In this document: in pieces, positions 1-7,267 of the stretch
How positions within the stretch are numbered: position 1 is the first letter of the stretch
Layout of the letters: every line of letters starts with the position of its first letter
Assembly: GCA_039936115.1 (NCBI GenBank)
Contig: JBDTIZ010000166.1
Location: forward strand, 1-10,391
Length of the DNA: 10,391 nucleotides
Source of the DNA: DATIJJ01 sp039936115
GTDB lineage: Bacteria; Pseudomonadota; Gammaproteobacteria; DSM-16500
Reading direction: 5' to 3'
The notes under the pieces: generated by a model
Told to the model about the DNA's origin: nothing
Database searches by the model: none
Seen by the model: the letters and a program-made list of their open reading frames with translations, nothing else
Made by a program: the position numbers and the translations under genes

Positions 1-56
1 TGTCCGCGGTATCCAGTCAACTTAGCATCTGTTTTGATTTGTAGAAAAGTACGCAT
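1..56 (-). CDS. 5' fragment of an unidentified gene downstream of birA
   Basis: An open frame begins with ATG on the minus strand nine bases after the birA stop codon and runs off the left edge. The visible peptide is 18 residues, MRTFLQIKTDAKLTGYRG, with no stop. A GAGG Shine-Dalgarno core overlaps the birA stop codon (TGAGGG) and lies about eight bases before the ATG, which fits translational coupling to birA. The peptide does not resemble the N-terminus of type III pantothenate kinase, a common birA neighbour. I do not recognise the family. It could still be a chance frame, because only 56 bases are visible. Confidence 0.4.
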   Translation of the reverse strand, partial: MRTFLQIKTDAKLTGYRG

Positions 57-65
57 GTCGATCCC

Positions 66-860
66 TCAGTCCTCCGGTGCATACGCCCGGACACTCACTT
101 CCCCATAACAAAATGACTGCATCTCTCCTGATTCATTTTCCAGGAGCAATTCACCGCGCTCATTAATCCCTCGCATCACGCCAATAAGTTGTTTTGTCGG
201 GGTATGTACGGTTATGGGCTTATCCAGCAACGCATCATGTTTTTCCCAGTCGGACATAAATACCGACAAACCTCGCGCCTCAAACACTGGTAATTTTTCG
301 AGTAATTCATTTACCAACAATCCCGCAATATAATTTCGCGATGCTTTCTGTCCGGTAATTTCTGCTAGATCAATCCAGTTTTTTTCATCACGTGCAGCCA
401 CATCCAGATTTAATCCAATACCAATGACAACACTAGAAAGCTCGCTGCGCTCCAGCAAAATGCCCGCCAATTTACGATTATCCACTAACACATCATTTGG
501 CCATTTCAATTGGATGCCAGACTTTACGCCATATTTTCGTAACACATTCGATACCATGACGCCGACAGCAATACTTAATCCTGACACATCGGGTGTAGCA
601 TCTGGAAATCGCCAGAGCATCGAACAGGCAATATTCATTCCGCCCGAAGAAAACCAGGCCCTATTTAATCTGCCACGTCCTTTGGTTTGCTCTTCAGCAA
701 AACACACTGAACCGCGAGGAGCACCTGATTTTGATTGTTCCAATAAGTACGAATTCGTTGAATCAAGTGTATCAAATAGCTGAAGGTTAGCTAACCGAGA
801 TAAATTTTCAGGCTCAATGGCTGCACAAATTTTAGTAGTTTCTAATAATTCTAATGACAT
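66..860 (-). CDS. birA: Biotin--[acetyl-CoA-carboxylase] ligase, short form without HTH domain
   Basis: This is a cytosolic enzyme that activates biotin with ATP to biotinyl-5'-AMP and transfers it to the lysine of the biotin carboxyl carrier protein of acetyl-CoA carboxylase. At 264 residues it is shorter than E. coli BirA (about 320), and the catalytic domain starts almost at once, so the N-terminal winged-helix repressor domain is absent. Visible motifs are DSTN (33-36), the biotin/AMP loop GRGRLNRAW (61-69), KWPND (119-123), KLAGIL (130-135) and GIGLN (147-151). The loop differs from the usual GRGRRGR by L and N at positions five and six. The C-terminal 215-264 region fits the small SH3-like domain. 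Without the HTH it probably does not repress biotin genes itself. The Shine-Dalgarno sequence is weak. The gene is divergent from the cysteine hydrolase gene and may be coupled to the partial gene downstream. Confidence 0.95.
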   Translation of the reverse strand: MSLELLETTKICAAIEPENLSRLANLQLFDTLDSTNSYLLEQSKSGAPRGSVCFAEEQTKGRGRLNRAWFSSGGMNIACSMLWRFPDATPDVSGLSIAVGVMVSNVLRKYGVKSGIQLKWPNDVLVDNRKLAGILLERSELSSVVIGIGLNLDVAARDEKNWIDLAEITGQKASRNYIAGLLVNELLEKLPVFEARGLSVFMSDWEKHDALLDKPITVHTPTKQLIGVMRGINERGELLLENESGEMQSFCYGEVSVRAYAPED

Positions 861-960
861 TATTTATCGACCAATGTTAAGAAGCTGATGATAACCTATT
901 GCGTAATCTAACAAAAATCGATTTAATAGTGGATTGATATCATGATGAAAGGAATTCAAA
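861..960. promoter_or_regulatory. Divergent intergenic region between birA and the cysteine hydrolase gene
   Basis: These 100 bases separate two divergent genes and should hold both promoters. For the plus-strand gene a weak -35 TTGCGT (899-904) lies 17 bases before a good -10 TTTAAT (922-927). The Shine-Dalgarno AAAGGA (948-953) lies seven bases before the ATG at 961 and decides that start; the ATG at 942 is out of frame. I could not assign a convincing birA promoter or a biotin operator dyad, which agrees with the missing HTH in this BirA. Confidence 0.4.
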
Positions 961-1536
961 ATGAACACCGCACTCCTCTTGATCGAGTTTCAAAATGACT
1001 ATTTTCCAAATGGCAGAATGCCGCTTGAAAAAAGTGTCGAAACTTGCCAAAAAGCGCAGGAAGCGCTGCAAATGTATCGCGCTAAGCAATTACCTGTCAT
1101 ACACGTCCAACAAATTTCGACCCGCCCTGATGCAGTTTTCTTCTTACCCTGCACGAAAGGCGTGGAATTTCATTCAAGCGTTCAACCGCTGCGCAATGAA
1201 ACTATCGTTAAAAAACACTATCCAAACAGCTTTAAAGACACCACTTTGTTAAATCACCTAATCAAAAATCAAATTAACCATTTGATTATTGCCGGCATGA
1301 TGACACATCTTTGTGTCGATGCAACAGTGCGTGCGGCTTATGATTTAGGTTTTGGCTGCACAGTGTTACATGATGCTTGCGCAACCAAGAACCTAGAATT
1401 TAACAACATGATTATCCCAGCTCAAAGTGTTCATAATGCATTTTTAGCTGCATTACAGCCTTTGTATGGGAATGTCATTAGTGTCAAAGAATTACTGCAA
1501 AATATCGGCACGAGCAGAACGACGATTGATGCGTAA
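961..1536 (+). CDS. Isochorismatase-like cysteine hydrolase
   Basis: A 191-residue protein of the isochorismatase-like (cysteine hydrolase) superfamily, which includes nicotinamidases, isochorismatases and related amidases that use a Cys-Asp-Lys triad. The nucleophile region GMMTHLCVDATVRAAYDLG (112-130) is clear, with Cys118 following the conserved cis-peptide stretch. Lys85 in KKHYPNSF is the likely catalytic lysine. The N-terminal strand reads LLIEFQNDY (6-14), so the usual catalytic Asp of the VDxQNDF motif is Glu9 here. Length is normal for the family. The start is supported by AAAGGA seven bases upstream. The substrate cannot be told from the sequence: the metal-site Asp/His pattern of PncA nicotinamidases is not evident, so I do not call it pncA. 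It stands alone between divergent birA and convergent hutI, with no sign of an operon. Confidence 0.85.
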   Translation: MNTALLLIEFQNDYFPNGRMPLEKSVETCQKAQEALQMYRAKQLPVIHVQQISTRPDAVFFLPCTKGVEFHSSVQPLRNETIVKKHYPNSFKDTTLLNHLIKNQINHLIIAGMMTHLCVDATVRAAYDLGFGCTVLHDACATKNLEFNNMIIPAQSVHNAFLAALQPLYGNVISVKELLQNIGTSRTTIDA

Positions 1537-1576
1537 ATCTGTCAGCGCGCCCTGTCACCACACTCACTGTCATTAA

Positions 1577-1620
1577 GTTAAGTGTGTCATTCCCGCGAAG
1601 GTGGGAATGACGCACTTAAC
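1577..1620. repeat. Hairpin repeat (GTCATTCCCGC type) between convergent genes
   Basis: Two 20-base arms (1577-1596 and 1601-1620) are separated by the four-base loop GAAG. The arms pair at 18 of 20 positions, and the two exceptions are G-U wobbles in the plus-strand RNA, so the cysteine hydrolase transcript would carry an unbroken 20-bp stem. The core GTCATTCCCGC...GTGGGAATGAC matches a well-known class of dispersed palindromic repeats in proteobacteria. The right arm covers the hutI stop codon (1616-1618). No T-run follows on either side, so it is not a textbook intrinsic terminator, although it could slow or end converging transcription or protect 3' ends. Confidence 0.8.
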
Positions 1621-2863
1621 CGCAGTGCGCCGTCGCAACGACCTCACCCCGCTTCACAATCTGCAAACAAGAATTCATTCCAACGTAATAAGCCAATTCC
1701 GCCGGATGCTGCACATCCCACACCACAAAATCAGCCGCTTTTCCAACCGACAGCGTGCCTAGACTCTCTTGCAATCCTAATGCTTGCGCCGCATGACGCG
1801 TCACGCCTGCCAATGCTTCTTCTGGCGTTAATTTAAATAAAGTACATGCCATATTTAATATCAATAATAACGACGTCACCGGTGAGGTGCCCGGATTGCA
1901 ATCGGTTGCAATGGCAATCGGCACATTGTGCTGGCGCAACAATTCAATTGGCGGCATCTGTTTTTCACGTAAAAAATAAAACGCTCCCGGCAGCAAGACT
2001 GCAACTGTCCCGGTTTTTGCCAATGCCTGCACGCCTTGCAAAGACAAAAATTCCAAATGATCTACCGACAATGCTTGGTAGTTTGACGCCAACACAGCGC
2101 CACCTGAATCACTTAATTGCTCAGCATGACATTTGATTGCCAAACCATACTGTTGCGCGGTTTTAAACACTTTTTCAGTCTGCGCATAAGTAAATCCAAT
2201 CGTTTCACAAAAAACATCAACTACTTCTGCCAATTGTTGTTCAGCAACCCGTGGCAAAACTTCTCCACACACAAAATCAATATACTGATCCGCGCGACCT
2301 TGATATTCCAGCGGTACAGTATGTGCGCCTAAAAATGTTTTTATCACCGTGATTGCGAGCGCGTCTTCAATCCGTTTTGCAACGCGTAATATTTTTAATT
2401 CTGTTTCTAAATCCAAACCATAACCTGATTTTATTTCCAGAGTCGTCACGCCGCCTGCCAACATAGTTCGAGCACGCTTAATACTTTGCAAAAATAATTC
2501 TTCTTCTGATGCGTCGCGTGTCGCCTTCACCGTAGAACGAATACCACCACCCTGACGTGCAATCTCTTCATAAGTTGCGCCTTGCAAACGCATTTCAAAT
2601 TCATGACTGCGATTCCCGGCATAAACCAAATGGGTATGACAATCGATCAGCCCCGGCGTAATACAATGCCTATTAGCCGAAAAAACCTGATCTGCCAATT
2701 CTTCCGGCCGGCCAGGTAATTCTCGCATCACGCCTATCCAGGCAATTTTTCCATCTTTGACCGCCAACCCGCCCTCGGGTATTAACCCATACGCTTCCCC
2801 ATTAGTTTGCATTGTTGCAATCAAACTATTTATCCATAACGCATCCCATCGCTTGTTATTCAT
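1616..2863 (-). CDS. hutI: Imidazolonepropionase
   Basis: HutI hydrolyses 4-imidazolone-5-propionate to N-formimino-L-glutamate, the third step of histidine degradation, in the cytosol. It belongs to the metal-dependent amidohydrolase superfamily. The 415-residue length is normal. Metal and active-site motifs are present: DCHTH (74-78, His76 and His78), KCHAEQLSDSGG (244-255, His246 and Glu249), DHLEFL (268-273, His269) and ATDCNPG (319-325, Asp321). The substrate-binding stretch GNRSHEFEMRLQG (83-95) and the KSGYGL segment (145-150) are typical. The gene is divergent from hutGUH, and its 3' end converges on the cysteine hydrolase gene, with the stop codon inside a hairpin repeat. AAAGGG about eight bases upstream is a modest ribosome binding site. 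Confidence 0.97.
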   Translation of the reverse strand: MNNKRWDALWINSLIATMQTNGEAYGLIPEGGLAVKDGKIAWIGVMRELPGRPEELADQVFSANRHCITPGLIDCHTHLVYAGNRSHEFEMRLQGATYEEIARQGGGIRSTVKATRDASEEELFLQSIKRARTMLAGGVTTLEIKSGYGLDLETELKILRVAKRIEDALAITVIKTFLGAHTVPLEYQGRADQYIDFVCGEVLPRVAEQQLAEVVDVFCETIGFTYAQTEKVFKTAQQYGLAIKCHAEQLSDSGGAVLASNYQALSVDHLEFLSLQGVQALAKTGTVAVLLPGAFYFLREKQMPPIELLRQHNVPIAIATDCNPGTSPVTSLLLILNMACTLFKLTPEEALAGVTRHAAQALGLQESLGTLSVGKAADFVVWDVQHPAELAYYVGMNSCLQIVKRGEVVATAHCG

Positions 2864-2937
2864 CTATGAAGCCCTTTACAATTGAACTGCCTGAAGTGAT
2901 TCTACCTAGTATTATTTAAATTTGGTGTAAAAAAACA
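2864..2937. promoter_or_regulatory. Divergent hutI / hutG control region
   Basis: These 74 bases between the divergent hut transcripts should hold both promoters and any operator. On the plus strand TATTAT (2910-2915) is a plausible -10 for hutG, without a convincing -35 at 16-18 bases. On the minus strand TAGAAT (2899-2904) is a possible -10 for hutI. A TTTACA (2875-2880) resembles a -35 but has no good partner. I looked for a HutC-type dyad (TGTATA-like arms) and did not see one. hutG has only a weak Shine-Dalgarno sequence (GGTG, 2924-2927). Confidence 0.45.
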
Positions 2938-3927
2938 ATGAGCTGGAATAGCCGTTATCTCCCACCCGATCAAACCCAATGGCAGGGACGTGCCGATACC
3001 CCGCCCGCGTCTTCTTTTTTTCAAATTATGCAAATGCTTAACTTGCAAGATAATGACGTAGCCGACAACCACCAACAAACATTCGCTTTAATTGGTTTTA
3101 AATGCGATGAAGGCATTCGCCGCAATCAAGGTCGTGTGGGCGCAAAAGAAGGCCCTGGTGCTATTCGCCAAGCGTTAGCCAAGCTACCCATTCAAAAACA
3201 AGATTTTTTTTGTTATGACGCTGGTACAATTGTCTGTCCCGATGATGATCTCGAGGCGACTCAACATGCCTTAGGTGATGTTGTTGCTATTTTATTGCAA
3301 CAAGGCGTCACACCGATTGTGATGGGCGGCGGTCATGAATTGGCATGGGGACACTACCAAGGCATTGCTAAAACATTTCCCGCCCAAAATTTAGGCATCA
3401 TTAATTTCGACGCGCATTTTGATATGCGTCCTTTATTACCCGAACACAAAGGCAGCTCAGGCACACCGTTTTTGCAAATCGCAGAAGCGCATCGATCGGC
3501 AAATCGCCGCTTTGATTACAACTGCGTTGGCATTCAACACGCCGGCAACATTCGCTTGTTGCTTGAAACCGCCAAAAGTTATAACAGTCAGGTGATTTGG
3601 GCTGATGACTTACACATGGGCTTACTTGAAAAAAGTATCGATTTTATTGATCGCGTTATTGATCAAAATGAAATTGTTTATTTAAGCCTTTGTTTAGATG
3701 TATTTGCGGCAGCAGCCGCACCGGGTGTGAGTGCAATTCAACCTTTGGGATTATGGCCTTGGCATATCATTCCCTTGGTACGACAATTAGCCGCTTCAGG
3801 TAAAGTCGCAAGCTATGACATTGCTGAATTATCTCCGCGTTATGATATCGATCAACGCACTGCAAAATTAGCCGCAAATTTAATTTATGAAATTGTTCAT
3901 CACCATCATCATTCAAAACATTGGTAA
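2938..3927 (+). CDS. hutG: Formimidoylglutamase (arginase/agmatinase family)
   Basis: HutG hydrolyses N-formimino-L-glutamate to glutamate and formamide, completing the short histidine pathway. It is a 329-residue member of the Mn-dependent ureohydrolase (arginase/agmatinase) family. Metal motifs are GGGHELAWGH (130-139, His133), NFDAHFD (156-162, Asp158, His160, Asp162) and SLCLDVFAAAAAPGVSA (250-266). In the last motif the first Asp of the canonical SxDxD is Cys252, with Asp254 kept. The N-terminal segment WQGRADTP (15-22) is typical of formimidoylglutamases. The C-terminus ends in five consecutive His residues (321-325) followed by SKHW, encoded in the genome. It is the first gene of hutGUH, 36 bases before hutU. 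The hut context supports formimidoylglutamase over agmatinase. Confidence 0.93.
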   Translation: MSWNSRYLPPDQTQWQGRADTPPASSFFQIMQMLNLQDNDVADNHQQTFALIGFKCDEGIRRNQGRVGAKEGPGAIRQALAKLPIQKQDFFCYDAGTIVCPDDDLEATQHALGDVVAILLQQGVTPIVMGGGHELAWGHYQGIAKTFPAQNLGIINFDAHFDMRPLLPEHKGSSGTPFLQIAEAHRSANRRFDYNCVGIQHAGNIRLLLETAKSYNSQVIWADDLHMGLLEKSIDFIDRVIDQNEIVYLSLCLDVFAAAAAPGVSAIQPLGLWPWHIIPLVRQLAASGKVASYDIAELSPRYDIDQRTAKLAANLIYEIVHHHHHSKHW

Positions 3928-3950
3928 TCTTATTTTTATCCGAAATAGTC

Positions 3951-3966
3951 AGGAGACATCGCTTTG
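3951..3966 (+). promoter_or_regulatory. Ribosome binding site fixing the TTG start of hutU
   Basis: AGGAGA (3951-3956) lies seven bases before TTG (3964-3966). It is the strongest Shine-Dalgarno sequence in the hut cluster and has no in-frame ATG at a suitable distance. The TTG start also gives an N-terminus and total length that fit urocanases. Confidence 0.8.
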
Positions 3967-5640
3967 CAATCAACCACATTACGTCATGATCCATCACGGC
4001 ATATTCGCGCCGCGCACGGCACAACACTCACTGCAAAAAATTGGCAAATAGAAGCTGTGTTACGCATGCTGATGAATAATCTAGATGCACAAGTGGCAGA
4101 AATTCCCGGTGATTTAGTCGTTTACGGCGGTATCGGTCGTGCTTGCCGGGACTGGAAATGTTTTGATAAAATTGTTGAAACACTCACGCATTTAAATCCC
4201 GATGAAACATTATTAATTCAATCAGGTAAACCAGTTGGTGTGTTTAAAACACACGTGGATGCGCCTCGTGTCTTGCTTGCGAATTCCAATTTAGTCGCAC
4301 ACTGGTCGACCTGGAAACATTTTCATGAGCTCGATAAAAAAGGTTTGATGATGTATGGTCAAATGACTGCGGGCTCGTGGATTTATATCGGCAGCCAAGG
4401 CATTGTGCAAGGCACGTATGAAACTTTCGCTGAAGCGGGCCGCAAACATTATGCAGGAAATCTCAACGGCAAATGGATTTTAACTGGCGGCTTAGGTGGC
4501 ATGGGCGGAGCACAGCCGCTTGCAGCGACGATGGCAGGTGCTTCGATGCTTGCTATTGAATGTGATCCAAAACGAATTCAACGTCGTCTTGAAACAAAAT
4601 ATCTCGATGTGCAAGCAGCTAATTTAGATGAAGCACTTTTGATTATCCAAAAAGCCTGTCTTGAAAAAAAATCGATTTCTGTCGGCTTGGCAGCGAATGC
4701 TGCGGATATTTTTCCTGAACTTGTTAAGCGTGGCGTGCGACCTGATTTAGTGACAGATCAAACCAGTGCGCATGATCCTCTGAATGGTTATTTACCGCGT
4801 GGCTGGACATTAGAAAAAGCTGCAGAACTTCGCATATCTAATCCTGACAAAGTTATTAAAGCCGCAAAAGAATCCATGGCAATTCAAGTGCAAGCGATGC
4901 TTGCGTTTCACAACCAAGGAATTCCGACCTTTGATTATGGCAATAATATTCGGCAAATGGCGAAAGAAACAGGTGTTGAAAATGCGTTTGATTTTCCCGG
5001 TTTTGTGCCTGCTTATATTCGTCCATTATTTTGTCGTGGTGTAGGACCATTTCGTTGGGTTGCATTATCTGGCGATCCTGAAGATATTTATAAAACCGAT
5101 GCGAAAGTGAAAGAATTAATTCCTAATAATCCACACTTGCATCATTGGTTAGATATGGCAAAAGAACGCATTCAATTTCAAGGATTACCGGCGCGCATTT
5201 GTTGGGTAGGATTAGGTGATCGCGCGCGATTAGGTTTAGCATTTAATGAAATGGTTGCAAACGGTGAATTGAAAGCACCGATTGTGATTGGTCGTGATCA
5301 TTTAGATACCGGTTCTGTCGCAAGTCCCAATCGCGAAACTGAAAACATGCAAGATGGATCGGATGCCGTCGCTGACTGGCCGCTATTGAATGCACTGTTA
5401 AATTGCGCCAGCGGTGCAACTTGGGTCAGCATTCATCACGGTGGCGGCGTTGGGATTGGGTATTCTCAGCACTCCGGTGTCGTGATTGTGGCGGATGGGA
5501 CACCTGCTGCTGCGAAACGTTTAGAACGTGTTTTGACGAATGATCCGGCATCCGGTGTAATGCGACACGCGGATGCAGGATATGATATTGCGATTGAGTG
5601 TGCACGTGAAAATCATTTGCAATTGCCAATGATTTTTTAA
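3964..5640 (+). CDS. hutU: Urocanate hydratase (urocanase), TTG start
   Basis: HutU adds water to urocanate to give 4-imidazolone-5-propionate, the second step of histidine degradation, with tightly bound NAD+ acting as an electrophile. The 558 residues match the family length (557 in Pseudomonas putida). The glycine-rich NAD+-binding stretch TGGLGGMGGAQPLAATMAG is at 174-192. The signature FQGLPARICWVGLG is at 405-418 and contains Cys413, equivalent to the conserved active-site Cys410 of P. putida. Other conserved segments are YGGIGRACRDW (54-64), DQTSAHDP (265-272) and HHGGGVGIGYSQHSG (491-505). The start is TTG, set by AGGAGA seven bases upstream. It is the second gene of hutGUH; a REP-like hairpin follows its stop by about eight bases and separates it from hutH. 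Confidence 0.98.
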   Translation: MQSTTLRHDPSRHIRAAHGTTLTAKNWQIEAVLRMLMNNLDAQVAEIPGDLVVYGGIGRACRDWKCFDKIVETLTHLNPDETLLIQSGKPVGVFKTHVDAPRVLLANSNLVAHWSTWKHFHELDKKGLMMYGQMTAGSWIYIGSQGIVQGTYETFAEAGRKHYAGNLNGKWILTGGLGGMGGAQPLAATMAGASMLAIECDPKRIQRRLETKYLDVQAANLDEALLIIQKACLEKKSISVGLAANAADIFPELVKRGVRPDLVTDQTSAHDPLNGYLPRGWTLEKAAELRISNPDKVIKAAKESMAIQVQAMLAFHNQGIPTFDYGNNIRQMAKETGVENAFDFPGFVPAYIRPLFCRGVGPFRWVALSGDPEDIYKTDAKVKELIPNNPHLHHWLDMAKERIQFQGLPARICWVGLGDRARLGLAFNEMVANGELKAPIVIGRDHLDTGSVASPNRETENMQDGSDAVADWPLLNALLNCASGATWVSIHHGGGVGIGYSQHSGVVIVADGTPAAAKRLERVLTNDPASGVMRHADAGYDIAIECARENHLQLPMIF

Positions 5641-5648
5641 CGCATAGG

Positions 5649-5685
5649 GTAGGGGCGAACCTATGTGTTCGCCCTCTCAATCGAA
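5649..5685 (+). repeat. REP-like palindrome, copy 1, in the hutU-hutH gap
   Basis: The element contains GGGCGAAC (5653-5660), the loop CTATGT and GTTCGCCC (5667-5674), a perfect 8-bp stem. The 37 bases 5649-5685 match 7275-7311 at 35 positions in the same orientation. A second, shorter pairing CATAGG (5643-5648) with CCTATG (5660-5665) is mutually exclusive with the main stem. No T-run follows, so it is not a standard terminator. It lies within the presumed hut transcript, where it could cause partial termination or stabilise the upstream hutGU message. Confidence 0.85.
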
Positions 5686-5733
5686 AATATTTAAACAGCA
5701 GGACAAGTTAACAATAACAAGGACAATATTTTC

Positions 5734-7251
5734 ATGGTTAAGTTTATTTTAAAACCCGGTCAATTAATTTTTTCTGATTTCGAAAAATTATTAAACGAAG
5801 AAACAGAAATTCAATTAGATAAACAATGTTTTGAAGCCATTTACGCGAGCGAAAAAACGGTTATTGATATTATTGCAGAAGACAAAACTGTTTACGGCAT
5901 TAATACGGGTTTTGGCTCATTAGCTAATACACGAATTGACACCGCTGATTTAGAAACACTGCAACGTAGTATTGTGTTTTCACATGCAGCAGGAACGGGT
6001 GAATTGTTTTCAGATAAAATTGTTCGTCTGATTCTTGCTTTAAAAATAAATAGCTTGGCACGCGGCTATTCAGGTGTCCGCATGCAAACAATTGATGCAT
6101 TAATTCGTTTGTTTAATGAAAAGATTTATCCTTGCATCCCATCACAAGGATCCGTCGGCGCATCAGGCGATCTTGCACCACTTGCGCACATGAGCGCTGC
6201 ATTATTGGGTGTAGGTGAAGCTCGCCATCAGGGAAAAATAATATCTGCAATAGATGGATTAAAACTCGCAAAATTGGAACCGTTGACACTTGCACCTAAA
6301 GAAGGCTTAGCATTATTGAATGGTACGCAAGCGTCAACTGCAGTTGCATTGCTTGGCTTATTAGCGGCTAAAAATAATTTCATTGCAGCCATTGTGACAG
6401 GTGCAATGACTGTCGATGCAACACTGGGTAGTTACAAACCTTTTGATGATCGTATTCAACAAGTTCGTGGTCATGCGACTCAAATCACTGTTGCAAAATG
6501 GATACGTGAGTTACTCACTCCCAGCGAAATTCATGCTTCACATCAACATTGCACACGCGTACAAGATCCTTATTCAATGCGCTGTCAGCCGCAAGTGATG
6601 GGGGCTTGTTTGGCGAATATTTTATTTACGCAAGACACTTTATTAACAGAAGCGAATGCGGTTTCTGACAATCCACTGGTGTTTGCTGATGATAATGAAA
6701 TTATTTCTGGCGGAAATTTTCATGCTGAACCTGTCGCAATGGCTGCAGATACTTTAGCAATTAGTCTTGCCGAAATTGGCGCATTATCGGAACGACGTGT
6801 GGCAGTATTAATGGATCCGCACTTCAGTCATTTGCCGCCATTTTTGGTGAAAAAAGCCGGTGTTAATTCAGGCTTTATGATGGCCCAAGTAACGGCTGCG
6901 GCACTCGCTAGCGAAAACAAATCACTGTCTCATCCTGCCAGTGTAGATAGTCTGCCAACTTCTGCAAATCAAGAAGATCATGTTAGCATGGCGACTTTCG
7001 CTGCGCGGCGCTTGTTACCGATGGCTGAAAATACGCAAGGCATTATTGCGATTGAATTATTAGCAGCATGCCAGGGAATTGAATTTCGCCGACCGTTAAC
7101 AACATCGCCGGTATTGGAAAAAGTATTTGCGGTAGTGCGTGAGCAAGTTACGTTTTATGAAACAGATCGTTTCTTTGCACCGGATATTTCGGCTGCGAAA
7201 AGTATTGTTCAGAGCGGGGTGTTGGCTGAGTTAACTGGGATTAGAATGTAA
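5734..7251 (+). CDS. hutH: Histidine ammonia-lyase
   Basis: HutH removes ammonia from L-histidine to give trans-urocanate, the first step of the pathway. It is a cytosolic enzyme, tetrameric in the family. The 505 residues are a normal length. The Ala-Ser-Gly that cyclises to the MIO electrophile is at 143-145 in SVGASGDLAPLAHMS (140-154). Tyr54 in YGINTGFG (54-61) is the conserved catalytic tyrosine. SHAAGTGE (83-90), LLNGTQAS and the DPYSMRCQPQVMG segment are also typical of HAL rather than PAL or TAL. AAGGA (5719-5723) lies ten bases before the ATG. It is the last gene of hutGUH, even though it performs the first reaction; a 33-bp inverted repeat follows its stop codon. Confidence 0.98.
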   Translation: MVKFILKPGQLIFSDFEKLLNEETEIQLDKQCFEAIYASEKTVIDIIAEDKTVYGINTGFGSLANTRIDTADLETLQRSIVFSHAAGTGELFSDKIVRLILALKINSLARGYSGVRMQTIDALIRLFNEKIYPCIPSQGSVGASGDLAPLAHMSAALLGVGEARHQGKIISAIDGLKLAKLEPLTLAPKEGLALLNGTQASTAVALLGLLAAKNNFIAAIVTGAMTVDATLGSYKPFDDRIQQVRGHATQITVAKWIRELLTPSEIHASHQHCTRVQDPYSMRCQPQVMGACLANILFTQDTLLTEANAVSDNPLVFADDNEIISGGNFHAEPVAMAADTLAISLAEIGALSERRVAVLMDPHFSHLPPFLVKKAGVNSGFMMAQVTAAALASENKSLSHPASVDSLPTSANQEDHVSMATFAARRLLPMAENTQGIIAIELLAACQGIEFRRPLTTSPVLEKVFAVVREQVTFYETDRFFAPDISAAKSIVQSGVLAELTGIRM

Positions 7252-7267
7252 ATTTGTAAACACATCT

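Noticed and set aside
424..783. Plus-strand open frame of 119 codons
   Set aside because: It is antisense to birA, which has clear conserved motifs; the frame has no recognisable features or ribosome binding site.
1539..1572. Three CTGTCA hexamers at 1539, 1552 and 1567
   Set aside because: Unequal spacing (13 and 15 bases) and a short motif; this is within chance and there is no linked structure.
1582..1836. Plus-strand open frame of 84 codons beginning inside the hairpin repeat
   Set aside because: It starts in the GTCATTCCCGC palindrome (CHSREGGN is a familiar translation of such repeats) and otherwise runs antisense to hutI, whose conserved protein explains the DNA.
2864..2937. HutC operator between hutI and hutG
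   Set aside because: No dyad with TGTATA-type arms could be found; the near-symmetric stretch around 2884-2902 matches its complement poorly.
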